From the NCBI GenBank assembly GCA_017556585.1, contig JAFYMP010000044.1:90463-154462 (forward strand): 64,000 nucleotides of DNA. Direction: 5' to 3'. The notes under the pieces were generated by a model. The model saw only the letters and a list, made by a program, of their open reading frames with translations. It did not search any database and was not told the origin of the DNA. The first letter of the stretch is position 1. Each line of letters opens with the position of its first letter. The translations under genes were made by a program, and so were the position numbers. Shown here one piece after another: positions 1-7,420 of the stretch. This DNA is from Bacteroidaceae bacterium (lineage in GTDB: Bacteria > Bacteroidota > Bacteroidia > Bacteroidales > Bacteroidaceae).

Positions 1-55
1 GTTCTGCTGTTGAACAATACGATTCCATTTTTAATAGTGCCTCTTTTTCGGTCAT
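1..55 (-). CDS. recX: RecX regulatory protein, N-terminal fragment cut by window edge
   Basis: Only the first 18 codons are inside the window, reading MTEKEALLKMESYCSTAE. That opening resembles Bacteroidales RecX, a small protein that modulates RecA filaments. Its ATG (53-55) overlaps the TGA of prmC (52-54) as ATGA, so the two are probably co-transcribed and translationally coupled. The prmC-recX order is, from memory, common in Bacteroidales. With so little sequence the identity rests on this short start and on context. Confidence 0.6.
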   Translation of the reverse strand, partial: MTEKEALLKMESYCSTAE

Positions 56-888
56 AGATTTACTGCTTTTATCATTCTATTTTTTCCAAATATATCCTTA
101 CGTAGTTCTATATTTTGGTAACCTGCGTTTTCTAACATTATAATAGTCTGTTCTGCAAATAACGGGTTAATCTCAAAGAAAACCATCCCATCTTTATTCA
201 GATTTTGTTTTCCAAAATTTGCTATCTCTCTGTAAAAGAGCAACGGATCTGAATCTGCTACAAATAGCGCAGTGTGTGGTTCGTAGTCTAAAACAGTATC
301 ATCCATATCTGCCTTTTCTGAGTTTGTAATATATGGAGGATTACTTACTACTACATCGTACTTTGTACAGGCTTCTTTATCAGTCAGAATATCACGCTGA
401 GAAAAATTTACGTTGGTACCATTCAGAGTATTGTTTTCTACGGCTAATCTCAGCGCAGAATCGCTTATATCGCATGCATCAATTACGGCATTTTTCAGAT
501 TATGCGATAATGTTATGGCTATACACCCGCTACCTGTACCTATATCAATTACCTTTACGTTGTCTTTTACTGACATAAGCACCCACTCCACAAGTTCTGC
601 GGTTTCAGGACGCGGAATCAAGACAGAGTTATTCACTTTAAACTGCAATCCACAAAAAGGGGTGTAGCCCAACACATATTGTAAAGGTTCACCACAAGCA
701 AGACGCTGCAAAGCAATATCCAACTTCTGTCTTTTTGCAGACGAAAGTTCTACCTTATCTTTGAGATAATAGATTGTTTGAGAGATTTCCAGATACTCCA
801 AACATAGAGTTGCCACAATAGTTTCAAGTTCCCTTGAACTATATCTTTCGCACAAGGAACTATTGATGTGTGTCAGCAACTCTTTCAT
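52..888 (-). CDS. prmC: Peptide chain release factor N5-glutamine methyltransferase
   Basis: PrmC (HemK) methylates the glutamine of the GGQ motif in release factors RF1 and RF2, using S-adenosylmethionine, and so tunes translation termination. The 278-residue length is normal for the family. The N-terminal helical domain is followed by VLIPRPET (89-96), the SAM-binding GTGSGC (117-122) and the hallmark NPPY (183-186), which grips the substrate glutamine. The stop overlaps the recX start by 4 bases. Upstream, 10 bases away, is a lipoprotein gene on the same strand, so this is probably the distal part of a purN-deoD-lipoprotein-prmC-recX transcription unit. Confidence 0.95.
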   Translation of the reverse strand: MKELLTHINSSLCERYSSRELETIVATLCLEYLEISQTIYYLKDKVELSSAKRQKLDIALQRLACGEPLQYVLGYTPFCGLQFKVNNSVLIPRPETAELVEWVLMSVKDNVKVIDIGTGSGCIAITLSHNLKNAVIDACDISDSALRLAVENNTLNGTNVNFSQRDILTDKEACTKYDVVVSNPPYITNSEKADMDDTVLDYEPHTALFVADSDPLLFYREIANFGKQNLNKDGMVFFEINPLFAEQTIIMLENAGYQNIELRKDIFGKNRMIKAVNL

Positions 889-898
889 TTTGTCTATA

Positions 899-1306
899 TT
901 ATTGGGCTGCTACAGTCACTGAACCCGCTTTAGATTGTGCTGCCGATATAATCTGTCCTGTCTGCATAGGTATTGACATATTAAACTTTGCCGACATTGA
1001 GACATCGTAACGACCGGCCTTTGCATTAGGAACACCCAGTTCCGGCGCTTTCTTCAACGGATCTAACACTTCCACTTTTTTATAAGTAGTGCCATTCACC
1101 TTCCATGTATAAGTAGCTTTATATGCGCCATTCCCGGGTTCTTTAATTTCTACTCTGAATATCAGAGAATCACCGGCAACAGGATTTTCATTCACGCAAT
1201 ACACCTTACCATATACAGGAGGGTATCCATATTCTTCTTCTACACAACTTGTAAATGTGAATGCAGCAATCAGAGCTGCAGTAATATAAAACAAAACCTT
1301 TTTCAT
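899..1306 (-). CDS. Small lipoprotein of unknown function
   Basis: This 135-residue protein has a lipoprotein signal peptide ending in a lipobox with Cys21 (TFTSC), followed by an acidic VEEEYGYPP stretch. The acidic residues after the Cys suggest export to the outer-membrane surface in Bacteroidota. The rest (about 30-135) looks like a compact beta-rich, Ig-like domain, with patterns such as YKATYTWKVNGTTYKK. I do not recognise a family. It sits between deoD and prmC on the same strand with gaps of 12 and 10 bases, so it is probably carried in their operon without an obvious functional link. Confidence 0.75.
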   Translation of the reverse strand: MKKVLFYITAALIAAFTFTSCVEEEYGYPPVYGKVYCVNENPVAGDSLIFRVEIKEPGNGAYKATYTWKVNGTTYKKVEVLDPLKKAPELGVPNAKAGRYDVSMSAKFNMSIPMQTGQIISAAQSKAGSVTVAAQ

Positions 1307-1318
1307 ATCATATTTAGT

Positions 1319-2035
1319 TTAAGCAATTTCTAAAGCCACTTTCATCATATTGCGGAACTTAGTCTGACGCTCCTCTACAGTTGCATACTCTTTACGCACC
1401 AGTTGGTCCGAAATGGTACAGATGGTCAATGCTTTTTTTCCTGCTGCAGCTGCATTTACATAGAGAGCCGTACTCTCCATCTCCACAGCAAGAACACCCA
1501 TCTTTTCACCCCAAAGCATCTGCTTCTCCGATTCATCGTAGAAAACATCGGCAGAATAGACATTACCCACCTTAAAACTGAAATCGTTTTCGCGTGCTAC
1601 ACGAACAGCATTTTCTAACAATCCATAATCAGCAATAGGAGCAAAATGTCCCGGCAATGAATATTGGTGTCCATAATTGGAATCGGTACAGGCACCCATT
1701 GCAAAAACCATATCACCAAGATTTAAATCCGGAACCAAAGCGCCGGCAGTACCTACTCTTATTATCTGCTGAACATCGTAATTGTTAAACAGTTCGTATG
1801 TGTAAATACCTATTGAAGGAATACCCATGCCATGACCCTGTACAGAGACACGTTTGCCTTTATACAGGCCTGTATATCCATACATTCCACGTATCTGATT
1901 ATACATAACAGGTTCTTGCAAAAAATTTTCTGCAATAAACTTTGCGCGCAACGGATCGCCCGACATTATAACTGTCTCTGCTATTTCACCAAACTTTGCA
2001 CCTATATGAGGTGTAGGGGTATTTCCTTTAGCCAT
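1319..2035 (-). CDS. deoD: Purine nucleoside phosphorylase, DeoD type
   Basis: DeoD cleaves purine (deoxy)ribonucleosides with phosphate to free base and (deoxy)ribose-1-phosphate for salvage. I start it at MAKGNTPTPHIGAKFGEIAE (ATG at 2035), giving 238 residues, close to the E. coli enzyme. The reading frame can be extended 13 codons upstream, but that would run into purN. Family signatures are GDPLRAKFIAENFL near the N-terminus (phosphate/ribose site), GMGIPSIGIYTYEL, and EMESTALYV, where the Glu binds the ribose. The start lies two bases after the purN stop, so the two purine genes are tightly linked. Confidence 0.95.
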   Translation of the reverse strand: MAKGNTPTPHIGAKFGEIAETVIMSGDPLRAKFIAENFLQEPVMYNQIRGMYGYTGLYKGKRVSVQGHGMGIPSIGIYTYELFNNYDVQQIIRVGTAGALVPDLNLGDMVFAMGACTDSNYGHQYSLPGHFAPIADYGLLENAVRVARENDFSFKVGNVYSADVFYDESEKQMLWGEKMGVLAVEMESTALYVNAAAAGKKALTICTISDQLVRKEYATVEERQTKFRNMMKVALEIA

Positions 2036-2037
2036 AA

Positions 2038-2712
2038 TTATATTTTTTCTTCTATAGGAGGCCATACAAGACAACCTTCTATGTAATCAAACTTTTTACA
2101 TTCAGTTTCAGGCTCTTTCAGTTTAACGACATTACCATTTAACGATATTCGTCCTTCGCTAAACCACTGCAAAGCCTGAGGCAATATACGATGTTCCATT
2201 CTATGAATCTGCTCTTCCAATTCTTCCAAGCTGCCTTTCACCGGTACAGCTGCCTGTATTATCAATGGTCCGGCATCAAGCTCCGGCACAACCAAATGTA
2301 CTGAACAACCTGTAACCTTTACACCGTATGCGTATGCATCTTCAATACCTTTATGTCCCTTAAAACTTGGTAGTATTGCAGGATGCAGATTTATTATTCT
2401 TCCACCATATGCATCTATAAACACCGAACTTAAAATACGCATCCAGCCCGCTAATGCAATAGTATCTACATTATACTTTCTCAATGCTTCAACTACCAGT
2501 GTATCGTACTCTTCTCTTCTGTTTTTGTAACCGCGAGAAGGTATAATCTCAACCGGAATCCCCGCTTTTTTTGCTTTCTCTATGACTCCTGCCTCCGGTT
2601 TATTTGTCAATACTACACGCACATTAGCTTTCAGTTTTCCACTTTTTGTTGCATCTATTATTGCTTGTGCATTAGTTCCGTTAGCAGAAGCCAGAATCGC
2701 CAAATCTATCAT
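2038..2712 (-). CDS. purN: Phosphoribosylglycinamide formyltransferase
   Basis: PurN transfers a formyl group from 10-formyltetrahydrofolate to glycinamide ribonucleotide, step 3 of purine synthesis. The 224 residues open with a nucleotide-binding SANGTNAQAI loop, and HPAILPSFKGHKG carries the catalytic His of the family. A downstream CSVHLVVPELDAGPLI segment holds the conserved Asp. It is the first gene of a minus-strand run with deoD, and a TAnnTTTG -7 box lies 28 bases upstream of the ATG. It has a slightly long C-terminal tail compared with the roughly 190-210 residues usual for PurN. Confidence 0.95.
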   Translation of the reverse strand: MIDLAILASANGTNAQAIIDATKSGKLKANVRVVLTNKPEAGVIEKAKKAGIPVEIIPSRGYKNRREEYDTLVVEALRKYNVDTIALAGWMRILSSVFIDAYGGRIINLHPAILPSFKGHKGIEDAYAYGVKVTGCSVHLVVPELDAGPLIIQAAVPVKGSLEELEEQIHRMEHRILPQALQWFSEGRISLNGNVVKLKEPETECKKFDYIEGCLVWPPIEEKI

Positions 2713-2739
2713 CTGTCCTCTATTTCATGTTTATTAGCG

Positions 2740-2747
2740 CAAACTTA
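2740..2747 (-). promoter_or_regulatory. Bacteroidota -7 promoter box for purN operon
   Basis: On the minus strand this reads TAAGTTTG, matching the Bacteroidota primary sigma -7 consensus TAnnTTTG. It sits 28 bases before the purN start. The -33 element is not convincing. Confidence 0.5.
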
Positions 2748-2852
2748 CACAAAAATATCATACCTCCTGATTTTATAATAAGAAGAATTTTGCTTAACAT
2801 TGCAAAACGTAGCGAAAAGCAAAAAAATGTAAACCAAAATATCGATTAAATT

Positions 2853-4199
2853 ATGAAAAAAACGTTCCTGATTTTAACAGCAGCAATCACACTGTTTGCC
2901 AACATTGGCTGTACACAAAAAACTGAAACCAACTACATAAAGAGTTGTATTTTCCCGGGCGACTATCCCGACCCAACAATTATGCGCGAAGGCAATGACT
3001 TTTACATGACTCATTCTTCGTTTACCTATTATCCGGGTCTGCTTATCTGGCATTCTACCGATTTAATTAACTGGGAACCAGTAGCACGTGCAGTACAAGG
3101 ACAGGATTACTCAATTTTTGCACCTGAAATATGCAAAGTAGATGGCAAATACTACATTTATTACCCAACAAGCGGTGGAGAAAACTTTGTTGTTACAGCC
3201 GATAAGATAGAAGGCCCATGGAGTGAACCTATCAAAATTGATGTAAACGGCATAGACCCGGGACACGTAGTAGATAACGACGGCACAAGATATCTCTACA
3301 CCAACAACGGTTTTATGGTTCAACTTACTGACGATGGTTTGAGCGCTGTAGGCAGAAACAAGAAGGTATATGATGGTTGGGAATTCCCCGCAGAATGGGA
3401 AACCGAAGGTATGTGGTTAGAATCTCCAAAATTCTGCAAACACGGAGATTACTACTACCTGATTACAGCAGAAGGTGGCACAGCTGGTCCTCCAACCAGC
3501 CACATGTGCGTAGTGGCCCGCAGCAAATCTGCCACAGGTCCTTGGGAAAACAGCCCATACAATCCTATGGTACACACCTACTCTGCCGATGAAGATTGGT
3601 GGTCAAAAGGACACGGCACTCTTATAGATGATGCTGATGGAAATTGGTACATATTATATCACGCATATAGAAATGGTTATCACACTTTAGGACGCAGTAC
3701 TATCATAGAGAGCGTAGTGTGGACAGAAGATGGTTGGCCTGTATTGGCAAATCAGAATGGTGCAGAATGGAACAACAAAGGTCTAAACAGTAACTTTGAT
3801 TATCTGAAAGACTTTAGCAATCCAATTATGTGGACTAAATGGGAACCGGGTTTTGAAGGTGGAACATTATGGAACACAACTGCTATAGATGAATCTTACG
3901 AAATTACTGCAGAATTTGAATCGAATGGAGCTGCAGCCGGTCTATACCTATTCTATAATGAAAAAGCATTCACAGGCACACAGTTGAATGACTCTCATTT
4001 CTACATCCGCATACTGAATGACAAAAATATAGTTTCTGTATGGAACAGCACCGATGGAGAAAAGTGGAACCAAGTCATTAATGACCTTGACGTTTCATCA
4101 TATCATCATAACACTTATCAGGGTTTCTTTGCACTAAGACCTTCTATAATGGTTAACGATGGTGTAACAGTCAAGAACTTCAAATACATCACAAAATAG
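2853..4199 (+). CDS. GH43-family glycoside hydrolase (xylosidase/arabinofuranosidase type), lipoprotein
   Basis: A 448-residue exported enzyme with a lipobox at Cys20 (ANIGC), so it is probably anchored in a membrane. The five-bladed propeller fold of GH43 is indicated by GDYPDPTIMR (catalytic base Asp40), the GIDPGH segment (Asp135, the pKa-tuning Asp) and MWLESPKF (Glu190, general acid). Residues from about 315 on look like the beta-sandwich domain often found C-terminal in GH43 xylosidases. Members act on beta-xylosidic or alpha-arabinosidic bonds; the exact substrate cannot be read here. It is followed 51 bases downstream by a CE15-type esterase, which points to glucuronoxylan. No SusC/SusD pair is nearby. 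Confidence 0.88.
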   Translation: MKKTFLILTAAITLFANIGCTQKTETNYIKSCIFPGDYPDPTIMREGNDFYMTHSSFTYYPGLLIWHSTDLINWEPVARAVQGQDYSIFAPEICKVDGKYYIYYPTSGGENFVVTADKIEGPWSEPIKIDVNGIDPGHVVDNDGTRYLYTNNGFMVQLTDDGLSAVGRNKKVYDGWEFPAEWETEGMWLESPKFCKHGDYYYLITAEGGTAGPPTSHMCVVARSKSATGPWENSPYNPMVHTYSADEDWWSKGHGTLIDDADGNWYILYHAYRNGYHTLGRSTIIESVVWTEDGWPVLANQNGAEWNNKGLNSNFDYLKDFSNPIMWTKWEPGFEGGTLWNTTAIDESYEITAEFESNGAAAGLYLFYNEKAFTGTQLNDSHFYIRILNDKNIVSVWNSTDGEKWNQVINDLDVSSYHHNTYQGFFALRPSIMVNDGVTVKNFKYITK

Positions 4200-4250
4200 A
4201 TTTTGAACCAGTAACAACTTAACAACAAAGTAAATTTTAATAATTGCTAT

Positions 4251-5609
4251 ATGCTTAAAAAATCATTTAAAGGCGCTATTGCATTATCGCTGATGCTAGT
4301 TCCACTATCAGCATTTTCACAATGGGGTGGAATGGGAATGAACATGAACAGAGACAGTTTGAACAAAGTTGCAGAAGCCGACTACGCCAATATGATGGAG
4401 CAGTTGGGTATAAAGGAGATGAAACCCGGACGTAACCCCAACACTACAGATGTAACCCAACACCCAAACTATGACGAATTGATTGGTAACCCATACTGCA
4501 TATACCCGGAACTGCTTGTAACCAACAGCGGCAAACAGGTAAAGAATGCAAAGATGTGGAACAAGGTACGCCGTCCGGAATTGGTAAAGACCTTTGAAGA
4601 AGAGATTTACGGTTGCATTCCTGAAAATGTACCATCAGTAGATTGGCAGGTTACAGATGAACAAAAAGCAAAATTGGGTAATACTGATGTTGTTATCCGC
4701 ACACTTAATGGTGTTGTAGACAATTCATCGTACCCTGGAATCAGCGTAAACATACAAGCCAATGTAATATACCCCGATAACGGTGCTAAGGATATGCCTG
4801 TTGTGGTAGAATTTGGCTTTGCATCGGGTCTGCCACGCGCATTTGGTAACAGCATACCTTGGCAACAGATGGTTGTTGAACGCGGTTGGGCTGCAGCAAC
4901 CATTGTACCAGGTTCTATTCAGGCCGATGCAGGTTATGGTCTTACAAGCGGCATTATAGGTCTATGTAATAAGGGCGAATTCAGAAAGCCCACAGATTGG
5001 GGCTCATTACGTGCCTGGGGCTGGGGTGTTTCAAAACTGATAGACTATTTTGAAACAGATAACACATTCGATGCAACCAAAGTGGCAATAGAAGGTGTAT
5101 CTCGTTATGGTAAAGCTGCTCTTGTAGCTATGGCATTCGATGAAAGAATAGCTGCCGGATTTATCTGTTCATCGGGTAAAGCAGGTGCAGCCGGATGGCG
5201 CAGAGACTTAGGTGAAAGCACCGGAAACATCACATCACCCGGAGAATACCACTGGATGGCAGGAAACTTCCTTAAATATGGTGCAGTAGGTATGACCGAC
5301 AACGATATTCCTGTAGATCAGCATCAACTGATTGCGCTTTGTGCTCCACGTGCTTGTTTCATTTCCGGCGGTCGTCATGATGCAGATAAATGGCAAGATA
5401 TTGTTGGTATGTTTATGTCGGCAGCAAAAGCATCACCAGCTTGGGAGATTCTTGGTGCAGAAGGTCTGCCAACCGATGTTCTTCCTTTAATGAACGAAGG
5501 TCTGCTTGATGGCGATTTGGTATATCGTCAGCACGATGGCGGTCACGAAGCAGGTCCAAACTGGCCATACTTCTTAGATTTCTTTGCTCGCACAGTAGTA
5601 AACAAATAA
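4251..5609 (+). CDS. Glucuronoyl esterase-like alpha/beta hydrolase (CE15 family)
   Basis: A 452-residue protein with a Sec signal (about 1-23, ending SAFSQ). The nucleophile motif is GVSRYGKAAL with Ser284 followed by Arg285, the arrangement typical of CE15, where the Arg helps form the oxyanion hole. The likely catalytic His is His432 in HDGGHEAG. GGRHDADKW (373-381) and the Trp-rich WGSLRAWGWGV (250-260) also fit bacterial CE15 enzymes. These split the ester between 4-O-methylglucuronic acid of xylan and lignin alcohols. After the signal there is a Gly/Met-rich stretch (GGMGMNMN) of unknown role. The gene shares strand and probably transcript with the GH43 gene and ends in a clear terminator. 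Confidence 0.82.
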   Translation: MLKKSFKGAIALSLMLVPLSAFSQWGGMGMNMNRDSLNKVAEADYANMMEQLGIKEMKPGRNPNTTDVTQHPNYDELIGNPYCIYPELLVTNSGKQVKNAKMWNKVRRPELVKTFEEEIYGCIPENVPSVDWQVTDEQKAKLGNTDVVIRTLNGVVDNSSYPGISVNIQANVIYPDNGAKDMPVVVEFGFASGLPRAFGNSIPWQQMVVERGWAAATIVPGSIQADAGYGLTSGIIGLCNKGEFRKPTDWGSLRAWGWGVSKLIDYFETDNTFDATKVAIEGVSRYGKAALVAMAFDERIAAGFICSSGKAGAAGWRRDLGESTGNITSPGEYHWMAGNFLKYGAVGMTDNDIPVDQHQLIALCAPRACFISGGRHDADKWQDIVGMFMSAAKASPAWEILGAEGLPTDVLPLMNEGLLDGDLVYRQHDGGHEAGPNWPYFLDFFARTVVNK

Positions 5610-5636
5610 CACACCAGTTTAGTTACAATTCAGCAT

Positions 5637-5669
5637 AGCCCTGTTACGTATTATCGTAGCAGGGCTTTT
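5637..5669 (+). terminator. Rho-independent terminator after the CE15 gene
   Basis: AGCCCTGTTACG (5637-5648) pairs with CGTAGCAGGGCT (5655-5666) with one wobble, across a 6-base loop, and is followed by a short T run. Confidence 0.8.
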
Positions 5670-5674
5670 CAGTT

Positions 5675-5860
5675 AGTAGTGGAGCTTTGGGACATAGCTG
5701 TTCGGAGCTGCTTCGCTTAAGTTCATCCCTAAAACACAGAACTCGGACTTTTAGCCAGCATTCGCTGTCTAACGTTCCTCAAACATGCTGTGTTTTTTAA
5801 CGGTCTTCACTTCACTACGCTATTCCGCTCCTCACAGATAGTCCCTGCGCTTCCACTACT
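5675..5860. repeat. Structured repeat with inverted ends, copy 1 (186 bp)
   Basis: The left end GTAGTGGAGCTT...GGGAC (5676-5704) and the right end ...GCGCTTCCACTACT (5822-5860) are imperfect inverted repeats of each other. The same two ends flank a second element at 8810-9079: the right ends are identical over 39 bases and the left ends agree at 27 of 29. The interior differs between copies, but here it also contains an inverted pair, AAAACACAG (5731-5739) and CTGTGTTTT (5788-5796). I see no coding potential. It resembles a MITE-like or REP-like element that could fold into a long hairpin. Confidence 0.65.
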
Positions 5861-6015
5861 GTCTCTCATCAGCGCAGCCACACCTCACAAACACACTCTA
5901 TTACTCCATTTATCACAGCCCGTACAAAAAAAAGAGATCTTCTGACCTCCGCGTTAGCGAGATAAGTTTCCGACAGGAAACTGAATAAATAAGGGTGGGC
6001 GTGATAAAGCCCATA
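5861..6015. other. Non-coding spacer between repeat and tRNA-Leu
   Basis: No gene is seen. The spacer holds a short hairpin GTTTCC-GACA-GGAAAC near 5967 and two similar A-rich segments, GCCCGTAC plus A-run at 5918 and GCCCATAC plus A-run near 6009. The first is an inverted copy of the 8 bases spanning the tRNA-Leu 3' end (6055-6062). This may be debris from past insertion at the tRNA, but it is too short to prove that. Confidence 0.35.
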
Positions 6016-6018
6016 CAA

Positions 6019-6053
6019 AAAAAAAAGAAGTTCAATCGAACTTCTTCTTTTTT
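6019..6053 (-). terminator. Terminator downstream of tRNA-Leu, symmetric
   Basis: AAGAAGTTC (6025-6033) and GAACTTCTT (6038-6046) form a 9-bp stem with loop AATC. An A run on the left and a T run on the right let it act in both directions. On the minus strand it directly follows the tRNA 3' end. Confidence 0.8.
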
Positions 6054-6055
6054 CG

Positions 6056-6136
6056 TACGGGCGAAGGGACTCGAACCCCCACGTCTAAGACACTAGATCC
6101 TAAGTCTAGCGCGTCTACCAATTCCGCCACGCCCGC
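6056..6136 (-). tRNA. tRNA-Leu (anticodon UAG)
   Basis: The minus strand folds into a type II tRNA. The acceptor GCGGGCG (from 6136) pairs with CGCCCGU, with discriminator A at 6056. The anticodon stem CUAGA/UCUAG encloses loop CUUAGGA, giving anticodon UAG. A long variable arm and a GGTTCGAGTCC T-arm are present, as expected for leucine. CCA is not encoded. Confidence 0.95.
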
Positions 6137-6241
6137 GCAGTTGCTTTCGCGTTTGCGGTGCAAAGGTACAACTTTTATTCATACAAAAAAACTAAATACA
6201 AATAAATGTGAAAACATAGTGCATTATTATTGTTCAGAATA

Positions 6242-6249
6242 TAACTTTG
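6242..6249 (+). promoter_or_regulatory. -7 promoter box for the thioesterase gene
   Basis: TAACTTTG matches TAnnTTTG and lies 19 bases before the ATG at 6269. Confidence 0.5.
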
Positions 6250-6268
6250 CAGAGTAAATAGTAATGAT

Positions 6269-6667
6269 ATGGCAGAGAAACAGAATATTATAGATGCAGC
6301 CTTTGTAGGCAGAGAGTTTGAAAGCAGAATGCAAGTAGAAGAGATGCATTTGGCCATGAACGTAGGGTCCGGCGATTTACCCGTATTGGCAACGCCGGTT
6401 TTAGTATCGCTTATGGAGAATGCCGCTATGAACTGCGTAGCACCCTTACTTCCAATGGGCTACACTACCGTAGGCGGGCATATTGAGACATCACATTTAG
6501 CTCCATCAAAACCTGGAGCAAAGGTTTCTGCCAAAGCAGTTTTAACATCGGTTTCCGGGAAAAAACTCAGTTTTGATGTAGAGGCATTCGAAGGTGAAAA
6601 GCTAATAGGAAAGGGCACTCATCTACGTTTTGCAGTAGAAGCAGCTACCTTTTTAGCAAAGAACTGA
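6269..6667 (+). CDS. Hotdog-fold thioesterase, fluoroacetyl-CoA thioesterase (FlK)-like
   Basis: A 132-residue single-domain hotdog protein. The FlK catalytic triad Thr42-Glu50-His76 is present at the same residue numbers: ATPVLVSLMENAA gives Thr42 and Glu50, and HIETSHLAPS gives His76. FlK-type proteins hydrolyse acyl-CoA thioesters; most family members are not fluoroacetate-resistance enzymes, and their physiological acyl-CoA is unknown. The gene is alone between tRNA-Leu and a convergent SGNH hydrolase gene, with its own promoter and a strong terminator. Confidence 0.85.
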   Translation: MAEKQNIIDAAFVGREFESRMQVEEMHLAMNVGSGDLPVLATPVLVSLMENAAMNCVAPLLPMGYTTVGGHIETSHLAPSKPGAKVSAKAVLTSVSGKKLSFDVEAFEGEKLIGKGTHLRFAVEAATFLAKN

Positions 6668-6674
6668 ATAAAAC

Positions 6675-6715
6675 AAGAGACTGAATATCGCAATGGATTT
6701 TCAGTCTCTTTTATT
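6675..6715 (+). terminator. Rho-independent terminator after the thioesterase gene
   Basis: AAGAGACTGAA (6675-6685) pairs perfectly with TTCAGTCTCTT (6700-6710), followed by TTATT. The A-rich left side may also let it stop minus-strand transcripts. Confidence 0.8.
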
Positions 6716-6731
6716 CTAACAGATTTGAATA

Positions 6732-7403
6732 TTACTTCTTTTTACTGTCAATGTATTCCTGAATCTGATCTGCAATAGCTGTCATACCTGCCAGTGTAGG
6801 ATGATTGATGCTCTTTTCAATATCGTGCAGTTCAATGTAATCAACCTTATATTTTTTACAGATTGTTCTGATTGATTCATCTGTTTCGTCCTTCATATCA
6901 GAGTTCAGAAGAACATAAATCTTCATATCAGGATACAACTGTTTCAAGTTGTGCAACAGATATGCCATTGCCGGGCGGAAGCTGTAAAGATCTTCTTTTG
7001 TCCAGTTTTTATATTTGTATTCACCCATTGGAGCAGGTACCCAGTCATCGTTTGTTCCGCCAAAGATAAACAGAATATCAGGATCGCCTATCTCATTCAT
7101 TCTGGCAACAAATGAACGGTCAGAATAGTCCTCTTTATTGTAACCTGAATTACTGATGGTTGAACCTGAATAAGAATCGTTTTTCTCTAACTGATAGCCG
7201 TTTCTATCAATAAACTGCTGCCACCACATCTGGCTCTGCTCACTTACCTTACACATTGGCATAGGGTAGAATGAATCGTAATGTTTAGGCATTGTACCAC
7301 GATAAGTTGAATAAGAATCGCCCATAACAGAAACCTTAAGGCTCTGTGCCATCAGCAAACCTCCGCAAAATAGAGCGAAGAATGAAATTAGAATTTTCTT
7401 CAT
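6732..7403 (-). CDS. Secreted SGNH/GDSL-type hydrolase
   Basis: A 223-residue protein with a Sec signal peptide (MKKILISFFALFCGGLLMAQ). SGNH block I is VMGDSYSTYRG with nucleophile Ser30. IFGGTNDDW supplies the oxyanion-hole Asn of block III, and SINHPTLAGM near the C-terminus supplies the catalytic His of block V. Such enzymes deacylate carbohydrates or lipids; the substrate is not evident. It lies 17 bases downstream of murF on the same strand, so it is probably co-transcribed, although a role in wall metabolism is only a guess from that position. Confidence 0.85.
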   Translation of the reverse strand: MKKILISFFALFCGGLLMAQSLKVSVMGDSYSTYRGTMPKHYDSFYPMPMCKVSEQSQMWWQQFIDRNGYQLEKNDSYSGSTISNSGYNKEDYSDRSFVARMNEIGDPDILFIFGGTNDDWVPAPMGEYKYKNWTKEDLYSFRPAMAYLLHNLKQLYPDMKIYVLLNSDMKDETDESIRTICKKYKVDYIELHDIEKSINHPTLAGMTAIADQIQEYIDSKKK

Positions 7404-7420
7404 ACTGTTTAGTTTTTAAG

